A stretch of DNA of 52,565 nt from Clostridia bacterium (lineage in GTDB: Bacteria; Bacillota; Dehalobacteriia; Dehalobacteriales; Dehalobacteriaceae). This document shows, one piece after another, positions 51,372 through 52,565 of this stretch (positions are counted from its first letter, which is position 1; each line of letters starts with the position of its first letter). The notes under the pieces were generated by a model. That model searched no databases. It had not been told where the DNA came from and was given only the letters and a program-made list of their open reading frames with translations. The DNA lies in contig DUPU01000169.1 in NCBI GenBank assembly GCA_012838175.1, positions 1 to 52,565 of the forward strand, given 5' to 3'. The position numbers and the translations under genes were made by a program.

Positions 51372-52565
51372 ATGAAGGTTTACCCAACTCAAAGTATTAG
51401 AAACATAGGTATTGTCTCGCACCAAGGAGCAGGAAAAACATCATTGACTGAGGCGATGCTGTTTAACACCGGGGCAACCAATCGTTTAGGGAAGGTTGAC
51501 GAAGGCAATACTGTAGCTGATTATCATGCCGAGGAAATCAAACGTAAAATAACTGTAAATACATCTTTAATAGCATGCGAGTGGCAGGGTACTAAAATTA
51601 ATATACTTGATACACCTGGTTTTTCCGACTTTTTTGGTGAAGTTAAAGGAGTACTCCGGGTATCAGATTGTTTGTTAATGGTGCTTGATGCTGTTGCCGG
51701 GGTAGAGGTGAGCACAGAAATTATTTGGGAACTGGCTGACCAAAACAATATACCCAGAATAGCTATTATCAATAAAATGGACCGGGAAAATGCTAATTTC
51801 CTGAAAGCTTTAGATTCCATGAAAGAAAAACTGACGAAACAAATAGTTCCCATCCAGCTTCCCATCGGCGCAGAAGCAAACTTTAGCGGCATAGTAGATC
51901 TGATTGAAATGAAAGCGTATAAATATGACGGAAACGGCAAGTCCAGCGAAACTGCAATTCCTGATGATTTACTGTCCGATGTGGAAACTTACCGGGAAAT
52001 GTTGATTGAAGCAGCCGCCGAAGGTGATGATGACCTTACTATGAAATATCTTGAGGGAGAAGAATTAACTAATGAGGAAATCATCATCGGTTTAAAAGCC
52101 GGAATTAATGCTGCCAAAGTGGTACCTGTTTTATGTGGTTCCGCATTGAAAAATATCGGTGCTGACCGTTTGCTGAATGTATTAAAGGATTACGCTCCTT
52201 CACCCTTAGATCGGACAGAAGATAAAGATATTGAATCTAAACCTTTAGCTGCTCTGGTGTTTAAAACCATGGCCGACCCTTATGTAGGCCGGATTAATTA
52301 TTTCAAAGTTTTCCAGGGGACATTTAAGAGTGATTCCTATGCTTTCAATACCGGAAAAGAAGCAGAAGAAAAGATCAGCCAATTATTCACCATGCAGGGC
52401 AAAAACCAAATTCAAATTCCTGAATTTAAAGCCGGTGACATCGGGGTTGTGGCTAAATTAGCTCAGACCAATACCGGAGATACTTTAACTGTAAAAGGTA
52501 GCGGAATCGTTTTGGACGGGATTGATTTCCCTGTTCCTACCCTTACTGTGGCCATTGAGCCCAAA
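51372..52565 (+). CDS. EF-G-like translation GTPase, 5' part
   Basis: This is the first 398 codons of an elongation-factor-G-like GTPase; the gene runs off the window. The G1 loop reads SHQGAGKTS in place of the AHIDAGKT of standard EF-G, followed by DTPGFSDFFGEV (G3) and INKMDRENANF (G4). The switch I region EIKRKITVNTSLIACEW lacks the ERGITI core of normal EF-G. These changes point to the FusA2/EF-G-like paralogue group, whose role is less clear, and not to the housekeeping factor. ATG 51372 is seven bases after GGAGG. A TATAAT box near 51319 could serve as -10, with only a weak -35. Confidence 0.85.
   Translation, partial: MKVYPTQSIRNIGIVSHQGAGKTSLTEAMLFNTGATNRLGKVDEGNTVADYHAEEIKRKITVNTSLIACEWQGTKINILDTPGFSDFFGEVKGVLRVSDCLLMVLDAVAGVEVSTEIIWELADQNNIPRIAIINKMDRENANFLKALDSMKEKLTKQIVPIQLPIGAEANFSGIVDLIEMKAYKYDGNGKSSETAIPDDLLSDVETYREMLIEAAAEGDDDLTMKYLEGEELTNEEIIIGLKAGINAAKVVPVLCGSALKNIGADRLLNVLKDYAPSPLDRTEDKDIESKPLAALVFKTMADPYVGRINYFKVFQGTFKSDSYAFNTGKEAEEKISQLFTMQGKNQIQIPEFKAGDIGVVAKLAQTNTGDTLTVKGSGIVLDGIDFPVPTLTVAIEPK

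Overview
The window looks like chromosome from an anaerobic, endospore-forming Clostridia-type Firmicute that lives by the Wood-Ljungdahl (acetyl-CoA) pathway. The sequence evidence is strong AGGAGG ribosome binding sites, GTG and TTG starts, a T-box riboswitch, SpoVM and SpoVB sporulation genes, DnaD/DnaC-type replication genes and a complete CO dehydrogenase/acetyl-CoA synthase cluster. A Peptococcaceae- or Dehalobacterium-like acetogen would fit, but that placement is inference.

Layout. 1-2.5 kb: end of a BCCT (betaine/carnitine/choline) transporter, tRNA-Gln and tRNA-Pro, degV, and a membrane-anchored unknown protein. 2.6-13.9 kb: the CODH/ACS operon cooC-acsA-acsB-acsC-acsV-acsF-acsD-acsE behind a clear promoter and closed by a terminator. 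14.2-15.8 kb: a methylene-THF reductase in which MetF and MetV are fused. 15.9-18.8 kb, opposite strand: two MttB-superfamily methyltransferases without pyrrolysine and without a neighbouring corrinoid protein. 19.2-21.3 kb: a T-box leader controlling an Lrp/AsnC regulator and an aminotransferase. 21.3-30.8 kb: beta-CASP hydrolase, P-loop/Asp23 protein, TrkA-TrkH potassium uptake, DnaD and DnaC, tRNA-Arg, a DUF3786 protein and S-adenosylhomocysteinase. 30.9-40.3 kb: a methylmalonyl-CoA block (mutase large and B12 subunits, epimerase, Na+-pumping decarboxylase mmdA-D-C-B), then two-subunit fumarase and malic enzyme. 40.4-51.1 kb: DinG, phosphatidylethanolamine synthesis (Psd, PssA), SpoVM (only 22 codons), a second anchored unknown protein, queuosine/folate genes queD-queE-folE, a YpmA-like protein, signal peptidase I, SurE and SpoVB. 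The window ends inside an EF-G-like GTPase gene.

How the genes fit together. Methyl groups, from CO2 via the MetF-MetV reductase or possibly from a methylated amine taken up by the BCCT carrier and handled by the MttB homologues, would reach methyl-THF. AcsE passes the methyl to the corrinoid protein AcsCD, AcsV keeps that cobalt reduced, AcsA makes CO, and AcsB joins methyl, CO and CoA. CooC and AcsF would load nickel. The methylmalonyl block links succinyl-CoA and propionyl-CoA with a sodium gradient, and fumarase plus malic enzyme connect it to pyruvate. S-adenosylhomocysteinase serves methyl metabolism in general.

The items most worth a second look are the orphan MttB pair beside CODH/ACS, the MetF-MetV fusion, phased repeats at the cooC and mutase promoters, the long unidentified leader of the mutase operon, and REP-like palindromes that supply the C-terminal codons of two unrelated genes.
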